A stretch of 64,000 nucleotides of DNA, taken from the NCBI GenBank assembly GCA_900544335.1, contig UQUS01000004.1, forward strand, positions 5,365-69,364. Reading direction: 5' to 3'. Origin of the DNA: an uncultured Sutterella sp. (lineage in GTDB: Bacteria; Pseudomonadota; Gammaproteobacteria; Burkholderiales; Burkholderiaceae_F). Below the pieces are notes generated by a model. It was not told the origin of the DNA. It saw nothing but the letters and a program-made list of their open reading frames with translations, and did no database searches. This document shows positions 1 to 8,689 of the stretch, piece by piece. The stretch's first letter is position 1. Every line of letters starts with the position of its first letter. Both the position numbers and the translations under genes were made by a program.

Positions 1-819
1 TCCCTTGATTGCGTCGCATCAACGGACTTTGCCCTTGAATTCCTCGCAGCAATGGCCATTCTTAACAATACATTGTGCCGTATTTGCAATGATTTGTATG
101 TCTGGGCCACGCCGGATTACGGTTATTTGGAAATCCACGATTCGTGTGCCTGTATCAGTTCAATCATGCCCCAGAAGAAGAATCCGTGGACGCTCGAATA
201 CATCAAAGGAAAGACGGCTACGGCACAAGGTTTGTTTGCCTCCGGAATGGGGACGTCTCGGACGATGCCCTATACCTTCTGCATGGAATTTACGGAAATC
301 CTTGCAAATCTTTGGGATTCCGTACAAACGACGAAAGCATCCGTTGATATGCTCAATGTTACGTTGAGGACCTTGAAAGTCAACAAAGAAAGAATGCTCA
401 AAACCGCCGAGGGTAATTACTGCACTGTTACAGAATTGGCCAATGCTCTCGTTCGTCACGATAAGATTTCTTTCCGCGCTGCTCATCGGATCGTCGCTAA
501 AGTTGTCAACCACATGCTCGAACACAAGTTGCTCGCTAACCAGATTGACACAAAGGTCGTGAACATTTACTTCCAAGAGCTCTTCGGGAAGAACACAATC
601 ATGGAGGAGAGGGATCTGCAAGAGGCCCTCGATCCGAAGATGAATTGCTATTCCAAGAAGTATCTCGGCGGTCCGGCTCCTGAAGAAGTCCAGAGACAGT
701 TAAATCATCTGCAGGCACTGTTGGATAAGGACAAGCAACTGACGGAAGAAAGACGAGAAAACGTTGCGAAAGCAAAAGCGCATTTGGAAGAACTTGTTTC
801 TCAAGAAATCAACAATTAG
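1..819 (+). CDS. Argininosuccinate-lyase-family enzyme (3' part; start lies before the window)
   Basis: The reading frame is open from base 1 and ends at 819, so only about the C-terminal 270 residues are present. The fumarase/aspartase superfamily signature is visible as SSIMPQKKNP (the catalytic serine loop), followed by the helical domain and a C-terminal domain as in ArgH. Enzymes of this superfamily release fumarate by beta-elimination. The residue before the double serine is Ile rather than the Gly of ArgH, and the C-terminal half is divergent, so the substrate may not be argininosuccinate. It lies 64 bp upstream of a Dcu C4-dicarboxylate carrier and close to two LysR regulators. This suggests a catabolic lyase whose fumarate is exchanged or respired. 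Family assignment is firm; substrate is open. Confidence 0.8.
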   Translation, partial: SLDCVASTDFALEFLAAMAILNNTLCRICNDLYVWATPDYGYLEIHDSCACISSIMPQKKNPWTLEYIKGKTATAQGLFASGMGTSRTMPYTFCMEFTEILANLWDSVQTTKASVDMLNVTLRTLKVNKERMLKTAEGNYCTVTELANALVRHDKISFRAAHRIVAKVVNHMLEHKLLANQIDTKVVNIYFQELFGKNTIMEERDLQEALDPKMNCYSKKYLGGPAPEEVQRQLNHLQALLDKDKQLTEERRENVAKAKAHLEELVSQEINN

Positions 820-826
820 TGCCCGA

Positions 827-856
827 TTCGGAGGCGGACTGCTGCCCGCCTCCGAA
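827..856 (+). terminator. Intergenic hairpin between lyase and Dcu genes
   Basis: Perfect 11-bp inverted repeat (TTCGGAGGCGG / CCGCCTCCGAA) with an 8-nt loop just after the lyase stop. The following bases (ACACTTTTAACC) give only a weak U-tract, so it may be a partial terminator or an mRNA-stability hairpin that lowers Dcu expression relative to the lyase. Confidence 0.5.
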
Positions 857-883
857 ACACTTTTAACCAAATAGGTAATCTCT

Positions 884-2200
884 ATGATGGAAACTATTTT
901 GCAACTTGTTGTCGTGTTCGGCGCAGTGGCAATCGGAGCACGATATAAAGGAATGGGACTTGGTATCTTCGGCGGCCTAGGTTTATTGATTCTCGTCGTC
1001 GGTTTCGGAATAAAACCCACTTCGGCTCCGATTGATGTCATGCTGATTTTGTTAGCCGTTGTCACTGCCTCGTCCGTGATGTATTCGGCCGGCGGTGTTG
1101 ACTGGATGGTTCGAGTCGCCGAGCGCATTATCCGTGCGAATCCGAAACGCGTTACATTCGTTGCTCCGCTAACAATGTGGTTCTTTGCCATGTTGGCAGG
1201 GACAGGACATATCTCCTATCCGTTGATGCCGGTTATTTTCGAAGTGGCTTATAACAACGGAATTCGGCCGGAGCGAGCGATGACCGTGGCTAACGTTGCC
1301 AGCATGCATGCCATTACGGCTTCCCCCGTTTCTGCTGCGACTGCTGCTATTCTCGGCCTGTACGCTGCACAGGGGTACGATGTCAATCTCGGAAAGGTCC
1401 TTGCTGTTACGGTGCCGGCTGCGCTAGTCGGAATCTTTTGTGCCTCATGCGTTATGTACAAAAAGGGCAAAGAACTCAAGGACGATCCCGAATATTTGGA
1501 ACGTTTGAAGGCCGGCCTTGTCAATGTCCCTAAAACGGTTGAGAGGGCGGCGCTTCCGAAGTCGGCAGCGATTTCTGCGTGGATTTTTATTATCGGCGTG
1601 TGCATTGTCGTGCTGTCCGGATTTTTCCCGGCTCTTCGCACTCCGTTGGGAGCAACAAAGCCTATTTCCATGGCAATGTTTCTGCAAATTTTCATGCTGG
1701 GGATTGCCGGTGTCATTTTGCTTGTGACGAAGGCTAAACTCAACGAAGCGATTAATTCGCCTATCATGAAAGCCGGTGTCACGGCCATGATTGCCGTGTT
1801 CGGCGTGGCCTGGTTAGGAGATAGTTTCATCGCCGCACATAAGGCAGCTTGGTTAGCGACATCCAAAGACTTTATTCAAGCGCATGCGTGGTTGTTTGCC
1901 GTCTTCTTGTTCTTTATGGCATCCATGCTGGCCAGTCAGGCCGCGACAATCAGAGCAATCATGCCCCTCGGTCTCGCTCTCGGTTTGCCTCCCGGAGTCT
2001 TAACCGGCATGTTGCCCAGCGTTAACTCGACTTTCTTCTTTCCCACAAGCGGAACACTGATTGCTACGATTGGCTTTGATCAAACAGGAACTTGCAAAAT
2101 CGGAAAGTACGTTTTGAATCACTCATTCATGCTACCGGGACTTGTGATGACGGTATGTGCCGTTGCAACAGGTCTGGTTATCCAAAGTTTTGTGTTCTGA
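884..2200 (+). CDS. Anaerobic C4-dicarboxylate transporter, DcuA/DcuB family
   Basis: A 438-residue, very hydrophobic inner-membrane protein of normal Dcu length. The N-terminal segment (GIFGGLGLLILVVGFGIKP, then APIDVMLILLAV) and the internal motif GTGHISYPLMPVIFEVA are typical of the DcuA/DcuB family, which exchanges or takes up fumarate, malate, aspartate and succinate under anaerobic conditions. It follows the lyase gene after a hairpin and is probably co-transcribed with it. The context suggests handling of the fumarate made by the lyase. It cannot be assigned to DcuA or DcuB from sequence reading alone. Confidence 0.9.
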   Translation: MMETILQLVVVFGAVAIGARYKGMGLGIFGGLGLLILVVGFGIKPTSAPIDVMLILLAVVTASSVMYSAGGVDWMVRVAERIIRANPKRVTFVAPLTMWFFAMLAGTGHISYPLMPVIFEVAYNNGIRPERAMTVANVASMHAITASPVSAATAAILGLYAAQGYDVNLGKVLAVTVPAALVGIFCASCVMYKKGKELKDDPEYLERLKAGLVNVPKTVERAALPKSAAISAWIFIIGVCIVVLSGFFPALRTPLGATKPISMAMFLQIFMLGIAGVILLVTKAKLNEAINSPIMKAGVTAMIAVFGVAWLGDSFIAAHKAAWLATSKDFIQAHAWLFAVFLFFMASMLASQAATIRAIMPLGLALGLPPGVLTGMLPSVNSTFFFPTSGTLIATIGFDQTGTCKIGKYVLNHSFMLPGLVMTVCAVATGLVIQSFVF

Positions 2201-2269
2201 TGCACCTTTCGAACATCAGTCGAACGGCGGGATTGCGAAGGCAGTTCCGCTGTTTTTATTCGGGAAGGT

Positions 2270-3220
2270 TTACGGGGAATTAAAGCAGGAAGCGGCCTCT
2301 TTCATTTTTCTTTGCATCACGGTTCGAATGTAGTCGGTTACCACTTGCACGCGTCTGAGTCGGACCGAACGCGGATTGATATACAGGTAGAGATATCGCT
2401 TGGGGAAACGCCACAAGTGATGCATGACAATCAATTGCCCGGTCTGAACGTACTTGCTGTAATAAAGAGACTGACCGCCGTACAAAATTCCCCGACCGTG
2501 TAAAGCGGCGGAAATTAAAGCGGAAGCCGTCGGAAAGGACAAGGATTGGGAGAATAACCGGAAAATTTCTTGTTCGCCGATGTCCATAAACGATGCGGAG
2601 TTCTGGACAAGTCGTTGATCCAAAGTAAGCAAAGTGTGTTTTCTAAGATCTTTTGTTGTTCTGGGCATTCCGTGTTTTTCTAAGTACCCCGGAGACATCA
2701 GCGGGTAAAAGAAGCACTCCCCGATACACATTTCATCAGGGCGGTCGCAGGAGTCTTTGAAGCCGTAACCTAGGACTGCGTCGAGCATTCTTCCGGGCTT
2801 CATGAAATTGATCGGAGGTAACTCCGAGTAGTTAAAGATTTCCAGTTGAATCGTTCGATGCAGTTCCTTGAATTTAACACAGGCATCCAGGAGTAGATTG
2901 AAAAGCGGGTCGGGCATTCCCAACCTGACGATTCCCGAAACAACGTCGCAATCTTTTCTGATAAGGCCGAGTAGGGTGCTGTGCGTATCTACAAGTTTTG
3001 TCCCTACCTCGAAAACACGCCGGCCGAACGGGGTCAATTCGACGGGGTTTTGTCGCCTGGCAAATAGGGGTCCTCCGTCCAAGGAGAGTTCCAATTCCTT
3101 CAAAAGTCGCACATGATTGGAAAGCGTGGTCCCGAGAGAACGCGCGGCTTGGCTCAGACCGGCTGTCCGCACCGTGGTGACAAATGCCTCCCAGGCTTGG
3201 ATATCATTGTGTCGCATCAT
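2270..3220 (-). CDS. LysR-type transcriptional regulator 1
   Basis: A 316-residue regulator with an N-terminal winged helix-turn-helix (residues about 5-65; GLSQAARSLGTTLSNHVRLLKELE is the HTH region) and a periplasmic-binding-like effector domain. It is convergent with the Dcu gene and shares an ATGA overlap with the second LysR gene upstream, so both are probably made from one transcript. It is a paralogue of its neighbour: both begin with a similar 'RH.DIQAW..FVT..RT' stretch and end in arginine-rich tails. Control of the lyase-Dcu pair is an inference from position only. Confidence 0.9.
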   Translation of the reverse strand: MMRHNDIQAWEAFVTTVRTAGLSQAARSLGTTLSNHVRLLKELELSLDGGPLFARRQNPVELTPFGRRVFEVGTKLVDTHSTLLGLIRKDCDVVSGIVRLGMPDPLFNLLLDACVKFKELHRTIQLEIFNYSELPPINFMKPGRMLDAVLGYGFKDSCDRPDEMCIGECFFYPLMSPGYLEKHGMPRTTKDLRKHTLLTLDQRLVQNSASFMDIGEQEIFRLFSQSLSFPTASALISAALHGRGILYGGQSLYYSKYVQTGQLIVMHHLWRFPKRYLYLYINPRSVRLRRVQVVTDYIRTVMQRKMKEAASCFNSP

Positions 3221-4173
3221 GGGCTTTCAGCCTCCAAAACTTGGTTGGCAACGGCGAGTTTTGCTCGGAGCTCTTCGAGTATCAGATCGACAACCATCAT
3301 GACGCGCTTTCGTTTCTTCGATTGCGGATTGATAAACAAGTAATAATGCCAATCGGGAAACGACCACAAATGCCGGACTGCAATCAGATTTCCTTTGGCA
3401 ATGTCCTGATATGAGTAAAGCAATTGAGCGCCGTAATGAATGCCGTTGCCGAGAACTGCGGCAACCATCAGACTCGTGTTGTTCGGCAAATACAAACAAT
3501 CATGAAATTTTCCGATGATGTTCGCATCCCCGTCGGCAAATTGAGCATTCGATGGTACGCGACAGTTGTCAAACAAAAGTAACCGGTGGTGTTTCAGGTC
3601 ATGTTTTGTTTTCGGCATCCCGAAATGCCGCACATAGACCGGAGAGACCAAAGGAAAACTGCGACAAACCCCGATAAGAGTTTGCACAACATCCGTTTGG
3701 CTGACATCGGGGCCGTAGCCGATGACAACGTCGAGCGGATGACCGTTTTCGAAGAATTGAATCGGGGGAAGGAATCCGGACTGAAAGACCTCAATTCGAA
3801 TGTCGGGGTACTGAACTCTTAAATTGATGCTTGCATCCAACAGCGTGCGATCGAAAAATGACTGAGGCATTCCGATTCGGACAATTCCGGAATAAGGGTT
3901 TTTAGCCTCCGAGACTTCTTCTATGAAATCATCGTGAGTCGACAGCAGGTGTTTTGCTTGTTCATAAGCAAGCTGTCCCGTGCTGGTTAAAACAATAGGG
4001 GAATACTGTCTGTCAAAAAGAACGACATTTCCGAGGCTTTTTTCAAGTTGCGAAAGCAGGCGTGAAATGTTGGACGGTGCCATTTCGCACACTTCCGAGG
4101 CTTTTGAAATAGACCCCGTTCGAATGACCGTTACAAAAATACGCCAGGCTTGAATGTCACAGTGTCGAATCAT
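3217..4173 (-). CDS. LysR-type transcriptional regulator 2
   Basis: A 318-residue LysR protein with the HTH in residues about 15-65 (SISKASEVCEMAPSNISRLL) and an effector-binding domain. It overlaps regulator 1 by four bases and is its diverged paralogue. Two tandem LysR copies for one target cluster are unusual; they may sense different ligands or form mixed dimers. The start ATG is chosen because the homologous stretch to regulator 1 begins directly after it. Confidence 0.9.
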   Translation of the reverse strand: MIRHCDIQAWRIFVTVIRTGSISKASEVCEMAPSNISRLLSQLEKSLGNVVLFDRQYSPIVLTSTGQLAYEQAKHLLSTHDDFIEEVSEAKNPYSGIVRIGMPQSFFDRTLLDASINLRVQYPDIRIEVFQSGFLPPIQFFENGHPLDVVIGYGPDVSQTDVVQTLIGVCRSFPLVSPVYVRHFGMPKTKHDLKHHRLLLFDNCRVPSNAQFADGDANIIGKFHDCLYLPNNTSLMVAAVLGNGIHYGAQLLYSYQDIAKGNLIAVRHLWSFPDWHYYLFINPQSKKRKRVMMVVDLILEELRAKLAVANQVLEAESP

Positions 4174-4406
4174 GGGTTCATGTCATGCTTTTCGATGTCG
4201 ATTAACTCATTGTAGTCTGCCGAGCATGTCATTATAGGGTAACTCAATTCCGATACTCATAACATATCGAATCTGAGTGTTTCGGCTACAAATGGAATCT
4301 AAACTTGGACAGTTAATGCGATTAACCTGTTGCCGACAATGGGTTTCTGTTAGTATTGATTTTTGAAAGACTTTTCCCGGATAACAGTGTTTGTGTGTGA
4401 CGTGAT

Positions 4407-4739
4407 ATGGATCAGTTTGAGCAGACAAAACGGCAGATTCGCGACTTCACGGAAGAGCGCGATTGGGATAAGTTTCACAATCCCAAGGACTTGGCGATTG
4501 CATTAAGCATCGAAGCCAACGAGCTTTTGGAAGCCTTCTTATGGAAAACGCCCTCCGAAGCCAAGAGAGAGAAAGTCGAGGAGGAACTTGCCGATGTGTT
4601 TAACTATGCTTTCCTGCTAGCCGATAAGTGTGGCTTTGACGTTGCAACAATCATTAAAAAAAAGATTGAGTCCAACGCTCGCAAGTACCCCGTTGACAAA
4701 GCTCGGGGGACAGCGAAGAAATACACGGAGCTTAAGTGA
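4407..4739 (+). CDS. MazG-like nucleotide pyrophosphohydrolase
   Basis: A 110-residue protein of the all-alpha NTP pyrophosphatase family (MazG/RS21-C6 type). The metal-binding pattern is visible: EANELLEAFLW (ExxELxE) in the first helix pair, and EEELADVFNYAFLLAD (ExxxD) in the second. Enzymes of this group hydrolyse (d)NTPs to monophosphates plus pyrophosphate. The gene sits six bases before the GIY-YIG/DUF2075 helicase gene and is probably its operon partner. Small MazG proteins next to helicases or nucleases occur in defence islands, so a role in dNTP depletion or in cleaning of modified nucleotides is possible; that part is inference. Confidence 0.85.
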   Translation: MDQFEQTKRQIRDFTEERDWDKFHNPKDLAIALSIEANELLEAFLWKTPSEAKREKVEEELADVFNYAFLLADKCGFDVATIIKKKIESNARKYPVDKARGTAKKYTELK

Positions 4740-4745
4740 TCCACG

Positions 4746-6539
4746 ATGACCGGCGAAGCAATTAGGATTGAGGAATTTGCTTTTAATCCCCATACGCCCG
4801 ATGTTGCAAAGACTGAGGAAAAATGCTCGGATTGGCCTGTTGTTTACTTAATTCATGGAAGTCTTAGTAAAAAACCTTGCCCGCTTTATATCGGGGAGAC
4901 GAGTAACTTCATCGGACGCGTCAAGCAACATCTAGCGGACGAAGAAAAATGTAATCTATATTCCGGCATCAAAGTTGTTATTAACAATCGATATAACAAG
5001 TCTGCGATTTTGGATGTGGAGCAGACACTTATTCGGCTCTTTAAGTGTGACCCACAATTTGCCGTAAAAAACAAAAATCTCGGACAAAGTGCACGCCACG
5101 ATTATTTTCAGAGGTTTTCTTATGTAGAAGAAATGGGGACGCTTTGGACTCGCATCCACTTAAGCCGGAAGTCCTTTCTAGACATTACCTCAAGCGATAA
5201 ATACAAGTTTTCTCCATATACGGCGCTCACTGTCGAGCAGCGTGATGTGTGTTTTAAAGCGATTGACTGCATTCTTGACGCTTTAAAGAATCGGAAGCGG
5301 CGCGTTCAGTTAATTTCAGGGGCAGCCGGTACGGGAAAGACCATTGTTGCGACAAAAATTCTCTCCCTGCTACTTGAAGCCAACTTCGCTCCCATGAATA
5401 CCGCTCATGATGAGGAGAATCTAGATTCTGACGAGAGTTATTGTCTGAAGGTTCAAAGAGAACTGCTTGACTTTGTTCAAAAGAGAAAGCGTCCCATTCG
5501 GCTTGGCTATGTTGTGGCAATGACTTCGCTACGAAAAACTCTTCGAGAAGTCTTTCGGACAACACTTAAAGAGGAACTCAAACAGGGTAAGCTTGCCGTA
5601 GGACGGATTGTTATCGGTACAGTTGACGTAGCTAAGGCCACAGAGCCATTTGATCTTTTAATTGTCGATGAGGCGCATCGTCTTCCACGGTACACAAATA
5701 TCAGTTGGCGTGGAGAGTATAAAAAGAGTTCCGAACTTCTCGGCTTAAATCCCGAGACATCGACGACGCTCGATTGGATTATGAAGCAAAGCCGATGCCA
5801 GATTCTCTTTTACGATGCGGCTCAAACCGTTCGTCCAGCGGATGTCCCGGATGCGGATTTTCAAAAGAAAATCGCCCCCTTTATCAGCCCGGAGTTTCCG
5901 CGTCTTGAGCTTACAACGCAAATGCGATGTCAGGGTGGGGCAAGTTTTATCGAGTATCTCAATCAAATCTTTCAAGGAACTGCTAAGAAAAAGAGTTTTG
6001 AGGATTATGAATTTCGTTTGTACGAGCATTTCACGCCACTTTATGAAGAAATACAGAGCTTGAGCTCGGACCCAAAGGGAAACGGCTATTCACGCATTGT
6101 GGCCGGGTTTGCTTGGCCTTGGCAGGCTAAGAAAAAATCCTCGGTTAATGATATTGAAATCGAAGGAAAAAAGTATCACTGGAACACAACCCAAGACGGC
6201 TGGATCACAAGTAAAAATGCTGTCCGTGAAATCGGCTGCGTTCATACAACGCAAGGATTTGATTTAGCTTACGTTGGAGTCATCATCGGTCCGGACCTTC
6301 GGTACGACAAGAAAAACAAACGGATTGTTGTCGATAGAGACCATGTTTTTGATGCAAATATGAAAAACGGGATAGATAAAGATGAGGCAGGGGATGAAGA
6401 GCTTCGTTCTTTTGTTCTCAATAGCTATAAAGTCTTGCTCACTCGCGGTGTTCGTGGGTGTTTTGTTTACGTTGTTGATAAAAACCTTCGAGAGTATTTA
6501 AAGCAATTTATCGATCCGCCTTTGGCGGAAAAGGATTAG
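4746..6539 (+). CDS. GIY-YIG domain fused to DUF2075 superfamily I helicase-like ATPase
   Basis: A 597-residue protein. Residues about 30-125 look like a GIY-YIG nuclease fold (VVYLIHG, then LYIGET and R...QHL). From about residue 165 follows a DUF2075/Schlafen-type P-loop helicase: Walker A GAAGTGKT, Walker B LLIVDEAHRL, the motif TTQMRCQGG, and the C-terminal motif VHTTQGFDLAYVGVIIG with LLTRG near the end. The catalytic Arg/Glu of GIY-YIG cannot be verified by eye, so nuclease activity is uncertain. It follows the MazG gene by six bases. The pair precedes a MORC-Z1-restriction remnant, which supports an anti-phage role by association. Confidence 0.85.
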   Translation: MTGEAIRIEEFAFNPHTPDVAKTEEKCSDWPVVYLIHGSLSKKPCPLYIGETSNFIGRVKQHLADEEKCNLYSGIKVVINNRYNKSAILDVEQTLIRLFKCDPQFAVKNKNLGQSARHDYFQRFSYVEEMGTLWTRIHLSRKSFLDITSSDKYKFSPYTALTVEQRDVCFKAIDCILDALKNRKRRVQLISGAAGTGKTIVATKILSLLLEANFAPMNTAHDEENLDSDESYCLKVQRELLDFVQKRKRPIRLGYVVAMTSLRKTLREVFRTTLKEELKQGKLAVGRIVIGTVDVAKATEPFDLLIVDEAHRLPRYTNISWRGEYKKSSELLGLNPETSTTLDWIMKQSRCQILFYDAAQTVRPADVPDADFQKKIAPFISPEFPRLELTTQMRCQGGASFIEYLNQIFQGTAKKKSFEDYEFRLYEHFTPLYEEIQSLSSDPKGNGYSRIVAGFAWPWQAKKKSSVNDIEIEGKKYHWNTTQDGWITSKNAVREIGCVHTTQGFDLAYVGVIIGPDLRYDKKNKRIVVDRDHVFDANMKNGIDKDEAGDEELRSFVLNSYKVLLTRGVRGCFVYVVDKNLREYLKQFIDPPLAEKD

Positions 6540-7177
6540 GTTGGAAGAGAAGACAGAGAGTCTTTTTTTTGGGGCTCACGGCACCGAGAATCATCTTCGA
6601 CAAGGACGGCAAAGGGCACTGGCTTGAGGTGACAAAACGGCAACATGAAATTGCGGCTCGATTGGGGTTCCCGAACCTACATAAGACCGTGCCGGAATGG
6701 AAGAAAAAATGACGCTCGCACAGGGGGGCCTACGTACTTACTGAGCCCAATTTAGACTTTAATGAAAAAGAGTTCATTGATTTAAGACCAAAATTTCCTG
6801 CTCGAGATTCTAAAAAACCGTGTATGAAGACTTTGGGGTGAGTACAATGTCTTCGTTGCAGTTTCAGTGATTCTCCGGCGTTAACAATCGAACCGTTGTA
6901 GGAAAGATGCGTACATCCTCTGAATTCGACCGTTCGAAAAAACGAGAATTCTGAAGTGCTCGACGAAACGAGGGCTCATATTTTGCAGAATGGTTATGCG
7001 AAGGGGCGAATACTCGGAAGGAGGGGTATGAGGAGACAGATACTTAAAATAAAATTCCCAAAGAATGTATTGCTCTAATATAAATATGTAGGCAAAGAAT
7101 TCTATTGTACGCAATAAAATACATAGACAGAGTTATTTCAAAACTGGTTTAAATATCCGTTCTGGTTTTAAATTAAA
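6540..7177 (+). other. Non-coding/decayed stretch with one C-terminal gene fragment
   Basis: About 640 bp without an intact gene. A frame open from 6572 to a stop at 6712 encodes a plausible C-terminal fragment (begins GLTAPRIIFDKDG, ends KTVPEWKKK) with no start codon of its own; I do not recognise the family. The rest (6720-7150) has frequent stops in all frames and becomes AT-rich just before the MORC-like gene, where its promoter must lie. The cognate methyltransferase expected for the downstream system is not here in recognisable form. Confidence 0.5.
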
Positions 7178-8677
7178 ATGTCCAAGTTAATTTCGTTGCC
7201 TCCGAATGCTGAAAAGATGGTTCAATCCATGCGGGCACTAGGTTATTCATTTCAAACGGCTTTGGCTGACGTTATTGACAATTCAATTTCAGCAGGGGCA
7301 ACTCATGTAGACATTCTGACACCTACCGATCCGAGTGAGAATGCCTATCTGGCAATTCTTGATAACGGCTCCGGAATGGATGAGCCTACGCTGATTGAAT
7401 CTATGCGTCACGCGAGTAAAAATCCTAATGAAAACCGGAAGACGGAAGATTTGGGTCGTTTCGGGCTCGGGATGAAAACAGCCTCGCTTTCACAATGCAG
7501 GGAATTTATCGTTGTAACCAGAACAAAAAAGGGAACTTATGCCGCAGGTTGGTCGATTGATACTATTCAAAAGGAACAAGATTGGTCGTTAACCATATTT
7601 AATGAATCGGAATACGAAAAGTTTCCTTGTTTCGAGATGTTTAATCAACTGGAACACGGTACTTTATTGATATGGCATAGATTTGACAGATTCTCTGCGA
7701 ATAATGGTTGTCGCTCTGATGAATTGACTTCCAAGTTAATCGATGCACGGGATCACTTGGGTTTAGTTTATCATCGCTTCATATCGGACTCAGAAAACCC
7801 CATTGTTTTTACTGTCAACGGCAGAAGAATTGAAGCAAAAGATCCGTTTCTCGAAAACAGAAAATCCGGTGTTGATGCACTGCCTCCGGAACTGATTTTT
7901 ATACCGGAGTTTCCGAATACTCCAATTGTTGTTACCGGGTATACCCTGCCGCATCAAAATCGCATCACTGCCTCGGAAATGACGACTCTGGGCCTTAGAG
8001 ACCGTACGTTCGGTGAGGATCAAGGCTTCTATATATACCGTGGAAAGCGATTGATTTTTTGGGGTGGCTGGTTGAGGCTTGCTCGAAAGGCCCAGGCATC
8101 GAAATTATGTCGTGTTTGCGTGGATGTGCCGAATTCAATGGATAGCATTTGGGAATTGGATATAAAAAAATCCATTGCAATCCCTCCTCGTGTCGTGAGA
8201 GACAAGTTGGCTGGATATTTGGATATCTTGGTAAAGAAATCCAGAGACATTCAGTCAGGAAGAGGGACTCATGTCTCTCTTAAACCTGAGAACCTCGTTT
8301 GGGATGCATGCATTATCGGGAAAACACAATTTGCCGTAAGACTAAATAAAGACTTCGGAATATATAAAGAACTGCTTGACAGTTTAGATTCCGAGCAACG
8401 CAGGTTGTTGCATTGTTATCTCGGTATGGTTGAATTGTTTTATCCGAGCAGGTGGGTTTCCTCTCAATACTGCGGAGATAAATCCAGTGTTTACTCGGAT
8501 GCAGAGAATAAAGATTCTATACAGTTGCTCAAAGATGTGTTGAATGGAATTTGCTCAGACTCAACAACCATCGAAGAACTAAGAGATTTTGTCCAAATAA
8601 TGAAAGATAATTCTGCTGTAGCTGATAATAAACAGCTAACGAACTCTGTCGTTAAAAATCTGAAACTTAATAAGTAG
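7178..8677 (+). CDS. MORC/MutL-like GHKL ATPase of a Z1-type restriction system
   Basis: A 499-residue protein with an N-terminal GHKL ATPase domain. The N-box is ALADVIDNSISAGATHVDI, motif I is DNGSGM, and motif II is DLGRFGLGMKTASLSQC. These match the prokaryotic MORC-like ATPases described in restriction-modification operons with Z1 helicases (Iyer, Abhiman and Aravind's work on MutL homologues in R-M systems). The next gene, 12 bp downstream, is a Z1 helicase, as expected. The protein is probably an ATP-driven clamp or conformational switch acting with Z1 and the nuclease. The gene looks intact, whereas its two partners are broken. Confidence 0.88.
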   Translation: MSKLISLPPNAEKMVQSMRALGYSFQTALADVIDNSISAGATHVDILTPTDPSENAYLAILDNGSGMDEPTLIESMRHASKNPNENRKTEDLGRFGLGMKTASLSQCREFIVVTRTKKGTYAAGWSIDTIQKEQDWSLTIFNESEYEKFPCFEMFNQLEHGTLLIWHRFDRFSANNGCRSDELTSKLIDARDHLGLVYHRFISDSENPIVFTVNGRRIEAKDPFLENRKSGVDALPPELIFIPEFPNTPIVVTGYTLPHQNRITASEMTTLGLRDRTFGEDQGFYIYRGKRLIFWGGWLRLARKAQASKLCRVCVDVPNSMDSIWELDIKKSIAIPPRVVRDKLAGYLDILVKKSRDIQSGRGTHVSLKPENLVWDACIIGKTQFAVRLNKDFGIYKELLDSLDSEQRRLLHCYLGMVELFYPSRWVSSQYCGDKSSVYSDAENKDSIQLLKDVLNGICSDSTTIEELRDFVQIMKDNSAVADNKQLTNSVVKNLKLNK

Positions 8678-8689
8678 AGGGTCGAATAG

